DNA of 64,000 nt from Gonatopus flavifemur (GCA_018340375.1 JAFFJZ010000006.1:27596001-27660000), one strand, 5' to 3'; counted from the first letter of the stretch, positions 11,806 to 23,553 are shown. Notes: generated by a model not told the origin, from the letters alone. Program-made: numbers and translations.

Positions 11806-13173
11806 CCCTGGTAAAAAAATCTCTCTGAATCTGTCTGAAAATTTCACGTTACAGAGAGGTTCAAAGAGATTCAGAGAGATTTAGAAAGAATCAGAGAAAT
11901 TCAGCGCAATTCAGAGGATTTCAGGGACTAATGGGTTGAGAAAACTTAAGCTTTGAATTTTTCATTAGGATTCAGAGATATTCAGGGTCATTCAGAGGGA
12001 TTCGGAGTAATTCAGGAAAATTCAGAGAGGAATGAATTTAGTAAAATTCTTGGTCCTGCATTTCAGGAGCATTCAGGAGGTGTCAGAGACTTTCAGAGAC
12101 GCATGAATTAAGGAAAATTTTGTATGGAACTTTTCAGAAATATTCAGAGGAATTCAGAGAGATTCAGAGAAATTCAGGACAATTCAGAGGAAGCTTTGAA
12201 ATCTGAATACATCAAATTCTGGGAGATTTAGAGAAATTCAGAGAGATTCAGAGAAATTCAGAGGAATTCAGTGGAAGCTTTAAAATTTGAATATATTAAA
12301 TTCTGGGAGATTTAGAGGAATTCAGGAAGATTCAGAAAAATTCAGAGGAAGCTTTGAGATTCGAATATATCAACTTCCGGGAGATTTAGAGAAATTCAGA
12401 GAGATTCAGAGAAATTCAGAGACATTCAGAGAAATTCAGAGAGATTCAGAGAAATTTAGGAAAATTCAGAGGAAGCTTTGAAATCTGAATGCATTGAATT
12501 CCGGAAGATTTGGAGGTATTCAGAAAGATTCAGAGAAATTCAGAGAAAGTTTTGAAATCTGAATAAATTATTCCGGGAGATTCAGAGGAATTCAGAGAGA
12601 TTCAGAAAAATTCAGGACAATTCAGAGGAAGCTTTGAAATCTGAATACATCAAATTCTGGGAGATTTAGAGAAATTCAGAGAGATTCAGAGAAATTCAGA
12701 GGAATTCAGTGCAAGCTTTAAAATCTGAATATATTAAATTCTGGGAGATTTAGAGAAATTCAGAGAGATTCAGAGAAATTCAGGGGAATTCAGAGGAAGC
12801 TTTGAAATCGAAATACATTAAATTCCGGGAGATGCAGAGGAATTCAGAGAGATGCGGAGAGATCCAGGAAAATTCAGGGAGATCCACTCAAATTCAGAGA
12901 AAGCTTTGACTCCTTGATGAATGAAATCCTAAGAAAAATCAAATACATTCAGAAAGATTCCGGGAAATTTGCAAATTCCATCAGAAAATTTCAGAGAGAT
13001 TCAGGCAAAGTTGAAGAGTTTCAGGACGTATCACTATCGGAAAAGTCTCTAATTTCCTCTGAATTATTCTGAATTACTCTGAAGTTACTCCGAATCTCTC
13101 TGAGATATGTCCCAAAATATAGAGAGATTCAGAGAGATTTCAGAGAGTTTCAGAGAGATTTTTTTTACCAGGG
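11806..13173. mobile_element. CCCTGGTAAAAAA element expanded with (AGAGARATTC)n
   Basis: Ends CCCTGGTAAAAAAATCTC and GAGATTTTTTTTACCAGGG. The interior is an imperfect decamer array (AGAGAAATTC / AGAGAGATTC) with GGAAGCTTTGAAATCTGAAT spacers recurring about every 65-120 bp. Flanks TC and TT, one mismatch. Same family as 45542-46225. Confidence 0.85.
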
Positions 13174-13192
13174 TTTGAGAAATCATTTACAG

Positions 13193-13402
13193 CCCTGGTC
13201 AAAAAAGTCCATTGATTCTCATTGAATCTCGGAGAATGTTCTGATTGAATCTCAACTTTTCAATGAGATTTGGTCAGAAGAATGAATTCTCTCAATATGA
13301 ATCTGATTGAATCTCGCCAAATCTCATTGAATCTCGGCCAATGTTCTAACCAAATTTCATGAAATTTCATCTCTCAGATTCAATGGATTCTTTCAACCAG
13401 GG
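13193..13402. mobile_element. 210-bp CCCTGGTC fold-back element, AG duplication
   Basis: Interior of GATTCTCATTGAATCTC words; AG at 13191-13192 and 13403-13404. Confidence 0.8.
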
Positions 13403-13484
13403 AGTTCCAATTTCATAGTCAAAGCTCAATTATTTTAATATTGGCCTTCATCACTGTGGACTTAAAATTTGTATTTATCGTTTA

Positions 13485-13681
13485 CCCTGCTTAAAGGATC
13501 CGATTCAAACGTATTAACTGGTCAATCAGTATGAATCAGATTTTTGTCCAGGAAGTTTTCTATTCAATCTTATTCAAACCGATTAGATTTGAATAAAATC
13601 AGATAAGAAAATTCCCGGACAAAAATCTGATTCAAACTGATCGAAGAATTAATAAGTTTCAATCGGATTTGTTAAGCGGTG
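13485..13681. mobile_element. CCCTGCTTAAAG fold-back element, TA flanks
   Basis: 197 bp; arms share AAATCTGATTCAAAC..GAT and complement. Right end degraded (GCGGTG). TA on both sides. Confidence 0.7.
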
Positions 13682-13683
13682 TA

Positions 13684-14013
13684 GTTGATCAGAAAGTGCG
13701 TAGCAAAATTTTGCCCATTTCTTGAAGGACTCCATGATCCTTGACGTGAAATTTTTGTTGATTCAATCTAAAAATCTAAGTAGACGTATATTCTTCATTT
13801 TTTAGACCTAGCAAAATCTAACTAGATTCGAATAATATTTTCCCGAGGATCAGAACCAATCGGAAACTGGTTTTTGATAACGTTTTTGGAGTTTGAATCG
13901 TTCGTAGGAACGAAAAGAAACTTCAAACTCGTAAAATTTGACAAATTATTAATGTTTATGTTCTCGAATTAACTGTTTGGAACTGGAAACATCGGTGCAA
14001 GAATGCACCTGAG
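13684..14013. other. Spacer, nothing recognised
   Basis: No gene or element ends seen. Confidence 0.3.
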
Positions 14014-14015
14014 TA

Positions 14016-14479
14016 CACGGAAGAGAGAAAATGGAGAAATTTGCTGTATAGGATGACAACGCGCACGGAAAAAATAATTTAGCTGCAGCAGCTGAGTAGC
14101 TAGCACTGACACTGACAGCCATTAAATTGGCTTCTGGAGCTAAATTTCAGCTGTTACAGCAAAAAAATTTGCATTTGTAGTCAATTTATTTGCGGTAACA
14201 GCTGAAATTTAGCTGCAGGAGCTAATTTAATGGCTGTCCGTGTCCGTGCTAGCTACTTGCTGCTGCAGCTGAATTATTTTTCCCGTGCGACGCTTCAAAC
14301 CTTTGAATGGAAATTTTTACAAAATATCTTGTCAAATAATTCACATCGTAATAAGAGAAAAATCTATTTTTGACTGATAATGTGAAGAATTCGACAATAT
14401 ATTTTGTAAAAATTCCCATTTCAAGACTCGAAGCGACGTCATCCTATGCGGTAAATTTCTCCATTTTCTTTTTTCCGTG
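14016..14479. mobile_element. Outer CACGGAAGAGAG element, TA duplication
   Basis: Ends CACGGAAGAGAGAAAATGG and CCATTTTCTTTTTTCCGTG; arms share TATAGGATGAC. Split by 14064-14287. Confidence 0.8.
14064..14287. mobile_element. AGCTGCAG-rich fold-back element, CG duplication
   Basis: Ends CACGGAAAAAATAATT and AATTATTTTTCCCGTG with CG at 14062-14063 and 14288-14289. Interior made of AGCT, GCTGCAGC and TTAGCTGCAGGAGCTAA words. A second copy is at 25377-25601. Confidence 0.9.
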
Positions 14480-14481
14480 TA

Positions 14482-15507
14482 TTTTTCGTTATTCCATCAA
14501 CTATTCGTTCCAACAAAGGATTCAAACTTCAGCAACATTTTTAATAAATGAGTGTGAATGATCGTTTAATTATGTCGCCAGAATTGCATCAAATCAACCC
14601 TGTTAATAATTTTCGATAAAGAAAGATAAAATCCAAGCATCGATTTTCATCGTTTTTTATTGTTTCTATCGTATCATAAAGTAAGTCTGTATGGGATAGA
14701 AATTTCATAGCTATCGTATTTTACTGTGATGAAACGATGGAATCTGAATCGTTCTTTATCGGTCTCTATAGAGTCGATCGTATTTTAACGGAAATGAACG
14801 ATAAGGCAGCAACATTTTATTATAACTTGGCGAATATGCTGCGGTTTCTACCGTTGAAATACGTTAGGAACAATATTTCGCTTGATAAGGTCTCTACCGT
14901 TTTGTGTATGGGAAATGCACGATACGGAGACTGCATGATTTTTTTTGTTTGTTCGAATAATACGGGTACAAGAGTCCGTCGACATCTATCGTGATATCAC
15001 AGGGAAAGACTACTCATGTATTTTTATCAAACATATCGTTGTCTATCGTTCCTTTTAGAATGAAATCTTGATGGGAACTCTGTTTCTCCCGCATTCTATC
15101 ATGAACGCAAGATATATGAAATTCATTCTGTTAAGTTTCAAGCATGAAAGCTTATCGCTCTCTATCGCAACACCGGGAGAGCCCCAAGGGCTCTTTTCAC
15201 GGACGTGGATAAATTCTCGAAGAATCATCCTTGGATTTTCAGATTCGAGTGCAATCGAGTAATTTTGCTTGGATAATTGTGAATTCCATACATGAAAGGC
15301 GTAGGCGTGGCCTGAATTTCGCCCATACACCAATGCAATGTTTACGGAACGGCGTTTGATTTGAAGAAAAATGGATTTTTTTTACTCTAAACTTCGTTTT
15401 TTAGTATTGGAAATCAATACCAGCTCAAAATGGAGATTACCTCACAGAGAAGAAGGAATAATTTCAGCAACTCTTGGAGATGGCGATTTTCGATCATTTA
15501 ACTTGAG
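14482..15507. other. Spacer, no convincing gene
   Basis: 14600-15060 has TATCG/CGATA-rich sequence; short open frames look accidental. Confidence 0.3.
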
Positions 15508-15509
15508 TA

Positions 15510-15731
15510 CACGGAGAGAGAAAAATTTGCTGACGCGGCAAATCAAAGTGTTGAAAATTCGCTACCACAGTCAGCAAAATTTTCGCTGGACTAGCGAAAT
15601 TTCTTGTATTCTATACAGAATATCTGCCATAGCTGAAAAATTGCTGTGGTAGCAAATAGTTTGCTGTTCCAACGAAAGGTACCCAGCAAAATCAGGTTTC
15701 GCTGTCATAGCGAATTTTTTTCCTCCCCGTG
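15510..15731. mobile_element. 222-bp CACGGAGAGAG fold-back element, TA duplication
   Basis: Interior of AATTCGCTA/TAGCGAA and TTGCTG words; TA at 15508-15509 and 15732-15733. Confidence 0.8.
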
Positions 15732-15949
15732 TATTTACTGGAACTTCAACTAACTCGATAGTTGCAATCAATACACCCAGAAAAATAGTTGACTCGAATA
15801 TGAACCTTTTTCATATACATTTCATTGTTGCATCCAATAAAATTTTACTCGATTTAAGAAAATTTGATTTGAAATGAATAAGAGTTTATTTGGATGGAAT
15901 GACTTTTCAATTCGATTCAACTAAAACTCTACTCAAAGAGAAATTTATA

Positions 15950-16125
15950 GTTGAATTTACCGTGGAACTATTGCGGCCTAGGAACAGACTGAATTTCTAA
16001 TGGAATTTACCGTAAAACATTGTCAATAATTTGATTAGGCTTCTATTGTTCCGTCATGGTAAATTTCATTGTAAGTTCAGTCTGTTCCTTGGTTACAAAC
16101 TGCCATGGTAAATTTAACTTAACCC
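15950..16125. repeat. Short inverted repeat
   Basis: Arms contain AATTTACCGTGG..GGAACAGACTGAA and complements. Ends uncertain. Confidence 0.55.
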
Positions 16126-16276
16126 GAATTGAAATTTTGCCCCTGCTTTGTCGATCCGGTCACTGAAATTGCTCCTCCTTCCACGCTATAAAAACTATTC
16201 GGTCCTACTTTCCCGCTGCGAATATTTTTTGATTCTACACTGGGAGAAAAAATTCTTGGAAACATTGAGATCTCTA

Positions 16277-16522
16277 CACGGAGAAAAAAGATCATGGAAT
16301 GATCGCTAGGAAAGATAGTAAACTGGTGACAACTACGAATTTCTGTGCACAGTCGCTAACAGAGACGAGTAATGGTTCCTATTTTGGTATATTAGAATAC
16401 AATATAGTATACCAAAATAGGAACCATTACTCGTCTCTGTTAGCGACTGTGCACAGAAATTCGTAGTTGTCACCAGTTTACTATCTTTCCTAGCGATCAT
16501 TCCATGATCTTTTTTCTCCGTG
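16277..16522. mobile_element. Perfect 115-bp-arm hairpin element, TA duplication
   Basis: Arms 16277-16391 and 16408-16522 are fully complementary by eye around a 16-base loop; ends CACGGAGAAAAAAGATC; TA at 16275-16276 and 16523-16524. The absence of arm divergence suggests the youngest insertion of this type, or gene conversion. Confidence 0.95.
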
Positions 16523-16593
16523 TACTAGAATACTCGTAATGAAATAATTAGTTAATTTGAATGGAATTTCGTTGAATTTCGATCAAGTATCCA

Positions 16594-16855
16594 CACGGAA
16601 GAAAAGGGAAATAGCTGTGGCAGCTATTCACTTTTTTAGCACCCTTTTTTCACCCCTGTAGCTAAGATAATTGCAGCTGTAGCTGTTTTCTTAACTACCA
16701 CGGTAAGAAATCGTAGCTATAATTGCAAAGGTTTTGTGATTGATATTTGCATAGCTAAACAATTTAGCTGTTAAATTTACGCTGCGACAGCAAAAAAATA
16801 GCTCCCGTAGCTCATTTTTAGCTATCCAAATGATAGCTAATTATTTTTTTCCGTG
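16594..16855. mobile_element. TAGCT-rich CACGGAAGAAAAG element, CA duplication
   Basis: 262 bp, CA at 16592-16593 and 16856-16857; interior of AGCT words but distinct from the 14064 family. Confidence 0.8.
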
Positions 16856-17228
16856 CATTTTCATTGACAAAATATTTTGTACAATATTAAATATTTGTTC
16901 GATCGAATGTAAATATTTGTATGTAGTGAGTTTTTTGAATGATAACATTACATAAAGCGCATTTTTTATCAATTCGAAAATGTAATTGAAAGAAAAAATT
17001 CAAATTCAATTCAAATTATGTCGGTCAAATCAATAAATTTTCCATTCGAATGCGGATCTGATAATTCCACTCGATTGAAATGAAATATGCATTTCGTTCA
17101 AATGAACACTCATTCGTTTCATAAAGTGGAATATTTTTTGAATCGAATGAAATTTTTTTACCCGAACGAATATCTATGGGGTTTCTTTTTTGAATGAATG
17201 AGTGTATAAAAAATAGGGTACCCAAGTG

Positions 17229-17484
17229 CACTGTTAAAAATTTCTGGACAAAACTTCAAATACCCGTAACGGAAGCAATTTCCAATCACGTAACTGAAAA
17301 ATCAAGTTACATGTGTATGAAATTTCAGTTACGAAAATATACATAAATCCGTAATAAAATGTAGTAAAAATTTGAAAATTCAATCAAGTGTAAATGAATT
17401 CTCAATTCAAATACCAAGAATTGGAAATTTCAGTTACGGATGTAATTGAAAAAGTTATGAAATTTCAAAACATTTTCAACAGTG
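17229..17484. mobile_element. CACTGTTAAAAATTTC element, TG duplication
   Basis: 256 bp with GTAACTGAAA/TTTCAGTTAC words; TG at 17227-17228 and 17485-17486. A diverged copy lies at 32892-33140. Confidence 0.8.
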
Positions 17485-17519
17485 TGAGATTATAAGAAGA
17501 AATTCACAACAAAATTATC

Positions 17520-17810
17520 AAATTACTCAAGTTCTTTTTTCTTGACTGGCACTGACACATAAGTTTGATTATCGAAATATGACTTTTTAAACATTTTTTT
17601 GTGAACCAGAAATAGGATGATTCGTCAAATGAATTTGTACATGAAAATACGGAAGTTGACGATCGCTTGAAACAAACTTTGAGTATTAAATTTCAATCCT
17701 ATACTCATCATACTTTCTACACCACTCGTCGTAATCTTACGTATTCTCATGTAAAAATTCATTTTATAAATCTTTCTATACCTAGTTTATTGAAAGAATG
17801 AAAAAAAGTC
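17520..17810. mobile_element. Diverged third copy of the CACGGAGAAAAAG family
   Basis: Shares AAAATACGGAAG, TCGTAATCTTACGTATT and GTAAAAATTCATTTTA with the other two copies; the ends are lost. Confidence 0.5.
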
Positions 17811-18042
17811 ATAGGGTCAAAGTAGGAGGTAAACCTTGCACCTGCTTTGCACCTACAAGTGGTGAAATAGGAACTTTCTACCACTTTCAGGGGCAAAGTA
17901 GGAGATGATATCTCATTGAAACAGCTCCTACTTTCCTATCTGATGCTCCTACCCGTGTGGAAATCAATCCTGGGAATCCTAAAATATGTCCGGGCCTCGT
18001 AGGGGTATAACTTGGGCATCCAATATAAGAGTTTCCCACCCA

Positions 18043-18309
18043 CACTGAGAAAACAGATATCTTGAAAAATACCATAATTTATGGATTTTCAGCGCTGGTC
18101 TGACCCGAGTCGGAATATTCACTTGCATGAATCTCTAAAAGTACCATAATTTCTTGGACTTTTTGAAATAAGTATGGTACCTTCCGTATAAAAGTCCAAG
18201 ACATTATGGTACTTTTAGAGATTCATGCAAGTGAATATTCCGACTCGGGTCAGACCAGCGCTGAAAATCCATAAATTATGGTACTTTTTAAGATACCTTT
18301 TTCTCCGTG
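18043..18309. mobile_element. 267-bp element with one CACTG and one CACGG end, CA duplication
   Basis: Arms share GGTCTGACCCGAGTC, GCGCTGAAAATCCATAAAT and AAGTACCATAAT words; CA at 18041-18042 and 18310-18311. Copy at 39528 lies in the opposite orientation. Confidence 0.9.
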
Positions 18310-18509
18310 CATGGCTCATATGGGCCCCAGTTGGGGTTGCTAGTGTACTCCCCGGATATTTTAATCTAGGAATGCCCATTCAAAACCCATATAGGCTCTG
18401 GGCAAGCCACCATTGTCTCGCCCAGGCATTGTAATTTGAGCATGCTCAGTTATACCCTGAAGAGGCCCTGGGTTGGCTATCATTGTTTCCCCCCATTAAA
18501 AATACTCGA

Positions 18510-19880
18510 CAGAACCGGACAACAATTTAACCCAGATCTGACAGGTTTGTCCGACATTGTTTGGTTGAGCCAAACAGAACCTGTCAGATCCGGGTCAAAA
18601 TCCTGTCTGGTTGAAATTTTATTTCATCATTTTGTGTATCGAAATTTTTTTTTTCGTTCAGTTTTCTTTAAACATTAGGAGGAGGTTTTAAAAAAATAAT
18701 AATTTTTTCTTGGTGTTATTAACCTATATACATGCAACAACGGAATATTTCATATCAACGTTGATAGAATTGTCTATAGAGTATTTCAAAATAGTCAACA
18801 GGATTTTCACCAAATACTTCCGATTGTAATCCTCGTAATCCTCTAAAGTGAAAATCAAAGCTGACGTACATTCGGGGCATGCTCAATGTTGTTAGATCAA
18901 AATTGCATTGTCTTTTATTTCTACCAGGGAAATATCTGGCACTAAATGCAGAGCCGGATTTAGAAATTCTGTTTCCCTTTCCAACGCAAGTATAACAAAG
19001 GATAAGTGATAGGCGGCTGCCTACTGTTCATCTTTTGTTACACGTTGATTGAAGAGGGAAACAAAATTTCTGAATCCAGCGCTGACCGAATGAATCAAAA
19101 TGTATCTTGATTTCTATGTTTTTGAAAGTGATTCTTCCAATGCTGTTAGTTTCCAGGTTATAACAATTGAAACTAATTTCAAGCAACCTATGAGCTCGAA
19201 ATCAAAATTCCCAAAATTTGATACGCCTTTGGCTGACTGGAAAAAATATTTTGATTACCTATCTAAAAATTTACATACAAAAGCTGAGCTAAAAAAGGGA
19301 ATTTTGATTTGCTTTTCATTTGATGGTGGTTTTACATAAAGCATGGATCTATCAAAAGCTAACCCTCCAAGAACATTTTGCTGGAGCAAATTCATTTGTC
19401 TTCTATCTGAGGAATATCACCCAAATATCCAGGGGCTCAGCGCAGGATGAAATTTGAAAATTCATATGGGCTAAAATGAATCCCCTAAGTTGGCCCAAGT
19501 TGAAGTCTTGATGTGGCTCAAGTTCGGGAACTATTACGGGGCTTAGATTGAAAAGCGTAACACCCCAAGTTAGGGCCAATCCTGGTGCCCTAACCAGGGC
19601 CACATTTTAAGTAGGGATTATAAACCTGGCCCAGGTCTGAGCCCGGAAAAGAGGATTATTAGCAGCAAAGTAGAGACAATATTTCGATCCGGGTAAATTT
19701 TAAGAAATTTACTTGATTCAAAAAAAGTTCAGTGAATCCAAATAAATCCGAATATAAATTTCTCTCGGTGTAACGTAAACACTGCGTAAGTTGCCAGATA
19801 GGTATTTACAATTATCGTCGAGACAGCTAACGTTGTACTTGTCCTTTTTCTTCGTGCTGTAATCTCCTATGCCAGGCCCA
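18510..19880. other. Spacer with small inverted repeats
   Basis: Holds a short fold-back at about 18515-18610 (GATCTGACAGG and complement) and one at about 18949-19083 (GCCGGATTTAGAAATT... and complement). 19430-19660 shares GGGATNATAAACCTGGCCCA text with 25706-25740. No gene supported. Confidence 0.4.
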
Positions 19881-19992
19881 CACTGAGAAAAATGTGTTTC
19901 GTAGAACTAGCAATCACAGAATTGTTGGCATTTTATTGTTGGAAATACAATAATTTTTGTTCTCATAGCAATACATGTTGTCTTGTTCACAA

Positions 19993-20238
19993 CACTGTAA
20001 AAAATATACTTCCTAAACTGCCAAAGAAGTTTGGCAGTTCTTTACACAAACTTTTTTTGTAAATTACCAAACAAGTTTGTAAACATTCAAAAAATTTTGT
20101 GATTTCACGAAGATTTTTGAGAATTTACAAACTTCTGTTCGGCAATTTACAAAAAAGGTTCGGAAATTATTTTTCCAAACCAAGTTTGTAAATTTCCAAG
20201 CATTTTTGTTTGGAATTCAACCAATTTTTTTTACAGTG
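19993..20238. mobile_element. CACTGTAAAAAATATAC element, AA duplication
   Basis: 246 bp; interior CAAACTTNTTTGT words. AA at 19991-19992 and 20239-20240. A nearly identical copy is at 52435-52682. Confidence 0.9.
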
Positions 20239-21221
20239 AATAGAATTGTCAATTCAGCAATGTTAACGGTCATATTTTTACGATTTTCATTGTAGGTTGA
20301 CATATGACAATGCTGAATTGTCACATACACGGAAAAAAGAAAACAGCACTGGTTACTGTCCATAACAGCAATCAGTTGGAAAACAAATGAAAACACGCTT
20401 GGATGATAGAGGTTAGCGCGATCACAGTGATGTGTACTGCAGTGAAATTCAGGGGGCTTCAACTCTATAGGATGACCCTAAATCATATTTTAATTAAGGA
20501 CAAGTTTTCTAGTATGGTGGCGCTTTGATCGTACTGAATCGAGGTAACCTCAAAATTATGCTTATGTATTTTGATTTTGTGACATCGAAAGTATTTCAAT
20601 AATAAAGTTGTGAACAACAATTCTAAAAACAAATTATACGTGTCAAGATATAATTTGGCTTTAGAATTTTCTCATTTTCACCCTCGATTGTTGGAATACT
20701 GTTGATGTTTCAAAATCAGAATAATTTTGAGGTTACCCTGCTACACGAGGCCGCCATTTTGATTTTTAGTTCGCATGAAAGTACCCCGCTTAGAGGGCGC
20801 AGAAATCAGTCCAAATTTACTTTACTTTTATAACGTTGAGTTGTACCCTGCTCAAAAACCCGGATAGGACCCGGATAAGGTCCCGGTAAACATCGGAACT
20901 TCATCCGGGTCAATACGACGCTTTATCCGGTTTTTGTGTCCGGGTCTCATCCGGGACTACCCGGGACTCGGTCGGGAGTTTTCCCACGAATTAGACTTGA
21001 GACCCGTATAGGATCCGTATAGGTGTCGGAACTTCATACGGGTTCATTCGGGAATCAATCGGGTTCTTGTATTCGGGTCCTGATCGGGTTCTATCCGGGT
21101 CCATCTAAAAAATTTCGATCTATATTTTGTGCAGAAAAAAAATTTTTGTGATAATTCGATTTTATAAGTGTTGCAGACGATTTTTCTTATTCTAATTACC
21201 GATGAAGATCAACTTACAATT

Positions 21222-21322
21222 GAATTGTTGGAAGTTCGCTCAGCGAGAATTGAACCCGGGTTCTGCGAATGAGAGACAAAGCCTCTATCACATCAGCGGA
21301 TCTCTGAGATGACGACAAAACA
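21222..21322 (-). mobile_element. tRNA-derived SINE, copy 3
   Basis: Minus-strand B box GGTTCAATTC (21247-21256) and the same upstream tRNA-like text as copies 1 and 2. It lies in the CCCGGGT-rich element at 20846-23100. Confidence 0.7.
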
Positions 21323-21568
21323 CTTACAGAGTCTTTTATTACACCCTGGTGAGGAAAACCGGATAAAGACCAAATAGGACCCGGACTGGTATCCCGGTGC
21401 ATACGGGTATTATACGGGAAAGGTTGTTCTTTTCGGGTATATATTCGGGTCTGTACGGGTGCAGTATCGGGACTGCCAGGTTCATTCGGGTTATATCTGG
21501 AAAAATTTTCGGGAATAGGTTTTGGGTACGGGTGTATCCGGGTAGTGGCCGGAAACTTTGAGGCTTAA

Positions 21569-22021
21569 CCCTTAGCTGCCACACTTCGCCAGTGTAACAT
21601 AGCTGCCACACTGGGGTCGATTATGACCTTAACTGTAAATGTACACCAAAGCCAAGCTATGCGTAAATACATCTTGGAAAAATTTTAGAGAGTACTAAAA
21701 CTATTCTCATTTTCAGTCAAATGATTTCCCTAAAGGAAAATTAATTTCGAATTTGTGAAAAAATTATGTGTGTAGCACACATGCATCGCTTCTTTTCATC
21801 GACCGATAGGTATATTTTCGCTTCTAAATGAAATTATCACTGTATCATGGAAAAGAATTATATGAAACATGGACAATCATGTCACGCTAGGGTGGAGTAA
21901 AGTGAAGAAACTCTAAAGTGGCGCAGGATTGCGCGAAGAGTTCGAATTATTGAGTTTCTTGATGGTAATTCAAGATTGAATTATGTTGGGGTCAGTATGA
22001 CCCCAGTGTGGCAGCTGAGGG
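21569..22021. mobile_element. piggyBac-like non-autonomous element, TTAA duplication
   Basis: Ends CCCTTAGCTGCCACAC and GTGTGGCAGCTGAGGG, TTAA at 21565-21568 and 22022-22025, with sub-terminal CACTGGGGTC/GACCCCAGTG. TTAA target and CCC start are piggyBac hallmarks; no transposase inside 453 bp. Innermost and youngest of the nest. Confidence 0.85.
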
Positions 22022-23553
22022 TTAAGATGGATACGTATTCGGGTTTATCCGGGAATGATACGGGAATAATTCACCGAAATCTATTTATAAGTCTCAATCG
22101 GGATCCATTCCGGGTCTATCCGCTTCTATCTGAGACAATTTCAGGAATATGGTTTTATGCACGGGTCTATCCGGGCTAGGCTCGGAAACTTTGGAGCTCA
22201 AAACGAATACGTATCCGGGTTCATCCGGGAGTAATACGGGAATAATTCACCAAAATTTATTTGTAAGTATCAATCGGAATTTATTTCGGGTGTATCCGGG
22301 TTCTATCTGGAACAGTTTCAGAAAGATGGTTTTCTATACTGGTCTATTCGGGTTGTGTCCGGGAATCTTGGAGCTGGAAACGGATACGTATCCGGGTTTA
22401 TCCGGGTGTAATACAAAAATTCATCATCGAAATTCATTCACAAGTTTCAATCGGCATGGATTCCAGATTTATCTAGATGCGATCTGAAAAAGTTTTCGAA
22501 GAATGGTTTCATATACAGATTTGTCCGGGCTGCTACTCGTTAACTACACCGCTTAAAGCAGATATATGCTTGGCTTTATCCGGGTTCCATCTGGAAAAGT
22601 CAAGATGTATTCTCGTATTACTCCCGGACGAACCCGGATACGTATCCGCTGTGAGCTTCAAAGTTCCCGTGCACAATCTGGATGGACCTGTATAAAAAAC
22701 CATGGGTCTGAGACTGCCCCAGATAGAACCCGGAAAGTCCCGGAATGAATCCCGATTGAGATTTATAAATGAATTCCGATGAATCGTTCCCGCATCACTC
22801 CCGGATGAGCCCGGATACGTATCCGTCTCAAGCTTCAAAGTTCCCGGTTACCACCCGGATATACCCGTACACAAAACCTTTTCCCGAAAATTTTCCTAGA
22901 AGGAATCCGAATAAACCCGGATACATGTCCGATTCCCACTTCGGAGTCCCGGCACTGCATCCGTATAGACCCATATGTGTATCCGAAACGAAAAATAACC
23001 CCGTATAAAACCCGGATGCACTCGGATACCATTTCGCTCCGGGCTCAGTCTGGATGCTATCCGGTCTTTATCCGGTTTCCATCCGGTTTTTTTACCAGGG
23101 TACCCCCCTGGTGAAATTCGTCAATGCTGCTTGGACATTAACGGTTACTGGGAGACGCAGTAATGAACGGCGTGAATTTGATTTTTCATTCTTTTTCAGT
23201 GAATTACTGCGATTCACAGTAACCATTGCTGTTAACTTTTTTCCGTGTATCAACCAGCAATAAAATTGCTGAATTGACAATTTTGTTGTTAATAAGACCA
23301 CCATATATTGCTATAAGAACAAGAATTATTGTATATTCAACAATAAAATTTCAGCAATGCTCTTATTGCTAGTTCTACGAAACACATTTTTCTCAGTGCA
23401 TATGACATCTCCCACATAGCACAAATGCCTCAGTAATATCTCCAGGATCTTCCGACAATTTTGTTTGTTAACCTTGTGACAAGCTTGCCTGACAACATTG
23501 CAGCAAAATTGAATTACTATCTGGGAAAGTATCGGTTTCTTTTCGGAACTAAC

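Larger units (their letters stand above)
20846..23100. mobile_element. Shell 3: CCCGGGT-rich CCCTG element, TA duplication
   Basis: Ends CCCTGCTCAAAAACCCGGA and TCCGGTTTTTTTACCAGGG; TA at 20844-20845 and 23101-23102. The arms are built of tandem units of about 177 bp (for example starting near 22028, 22204 and 22382) in one orientation, then inverted after about 22550. Contains SINE copy 3 and the TTAA element. Confidence 0.85.
20328..23247. mobile_element. Shell 2 of the nest, TA duplication
   Basis: Ends CACGGAAAAAAG and CTTTTTTCCGTG-like text with shared GGTTACTGT; TA at 20326-20327 and 23248-23249. Contains an inverted repeat 20541-20741 (GGTAACCTCAAAATTAT) and shell 3. Confidence 0.85.
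19881..23398. mobile_element. Shell 1 of a four-deep nest, CA duplication
   Basis: The terminal 34 bases (CACTGAGAAAAATGTGTTTC onward) are perfectly repeated in inverse at 23365-23398; CA at 19879-19880 and 23399-23400. It is now split by insertions at 19993-20238 and 20328-23247. Own sequence only about 350 bp. Confidence 0.9.

Noticed and set aside
12287..12481. Open frame of repeated EKFREIQR-like residues
   Set aside because: Direct translation of the decamer satellite in the 11806 element; not a gene.
11806..13173. CRISPR-like regular repeats
   Set aside because: Units are imperfect and contiguous without unique spacers, in eukaryotic DNA; a satellite array.
19100..19339. 79-codon frame with a FPKFDTPLADW stretch reminiscent of retroelement gag
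   Set aside because: One short resemblance only; no neighbouring retroelement domain or LTR.
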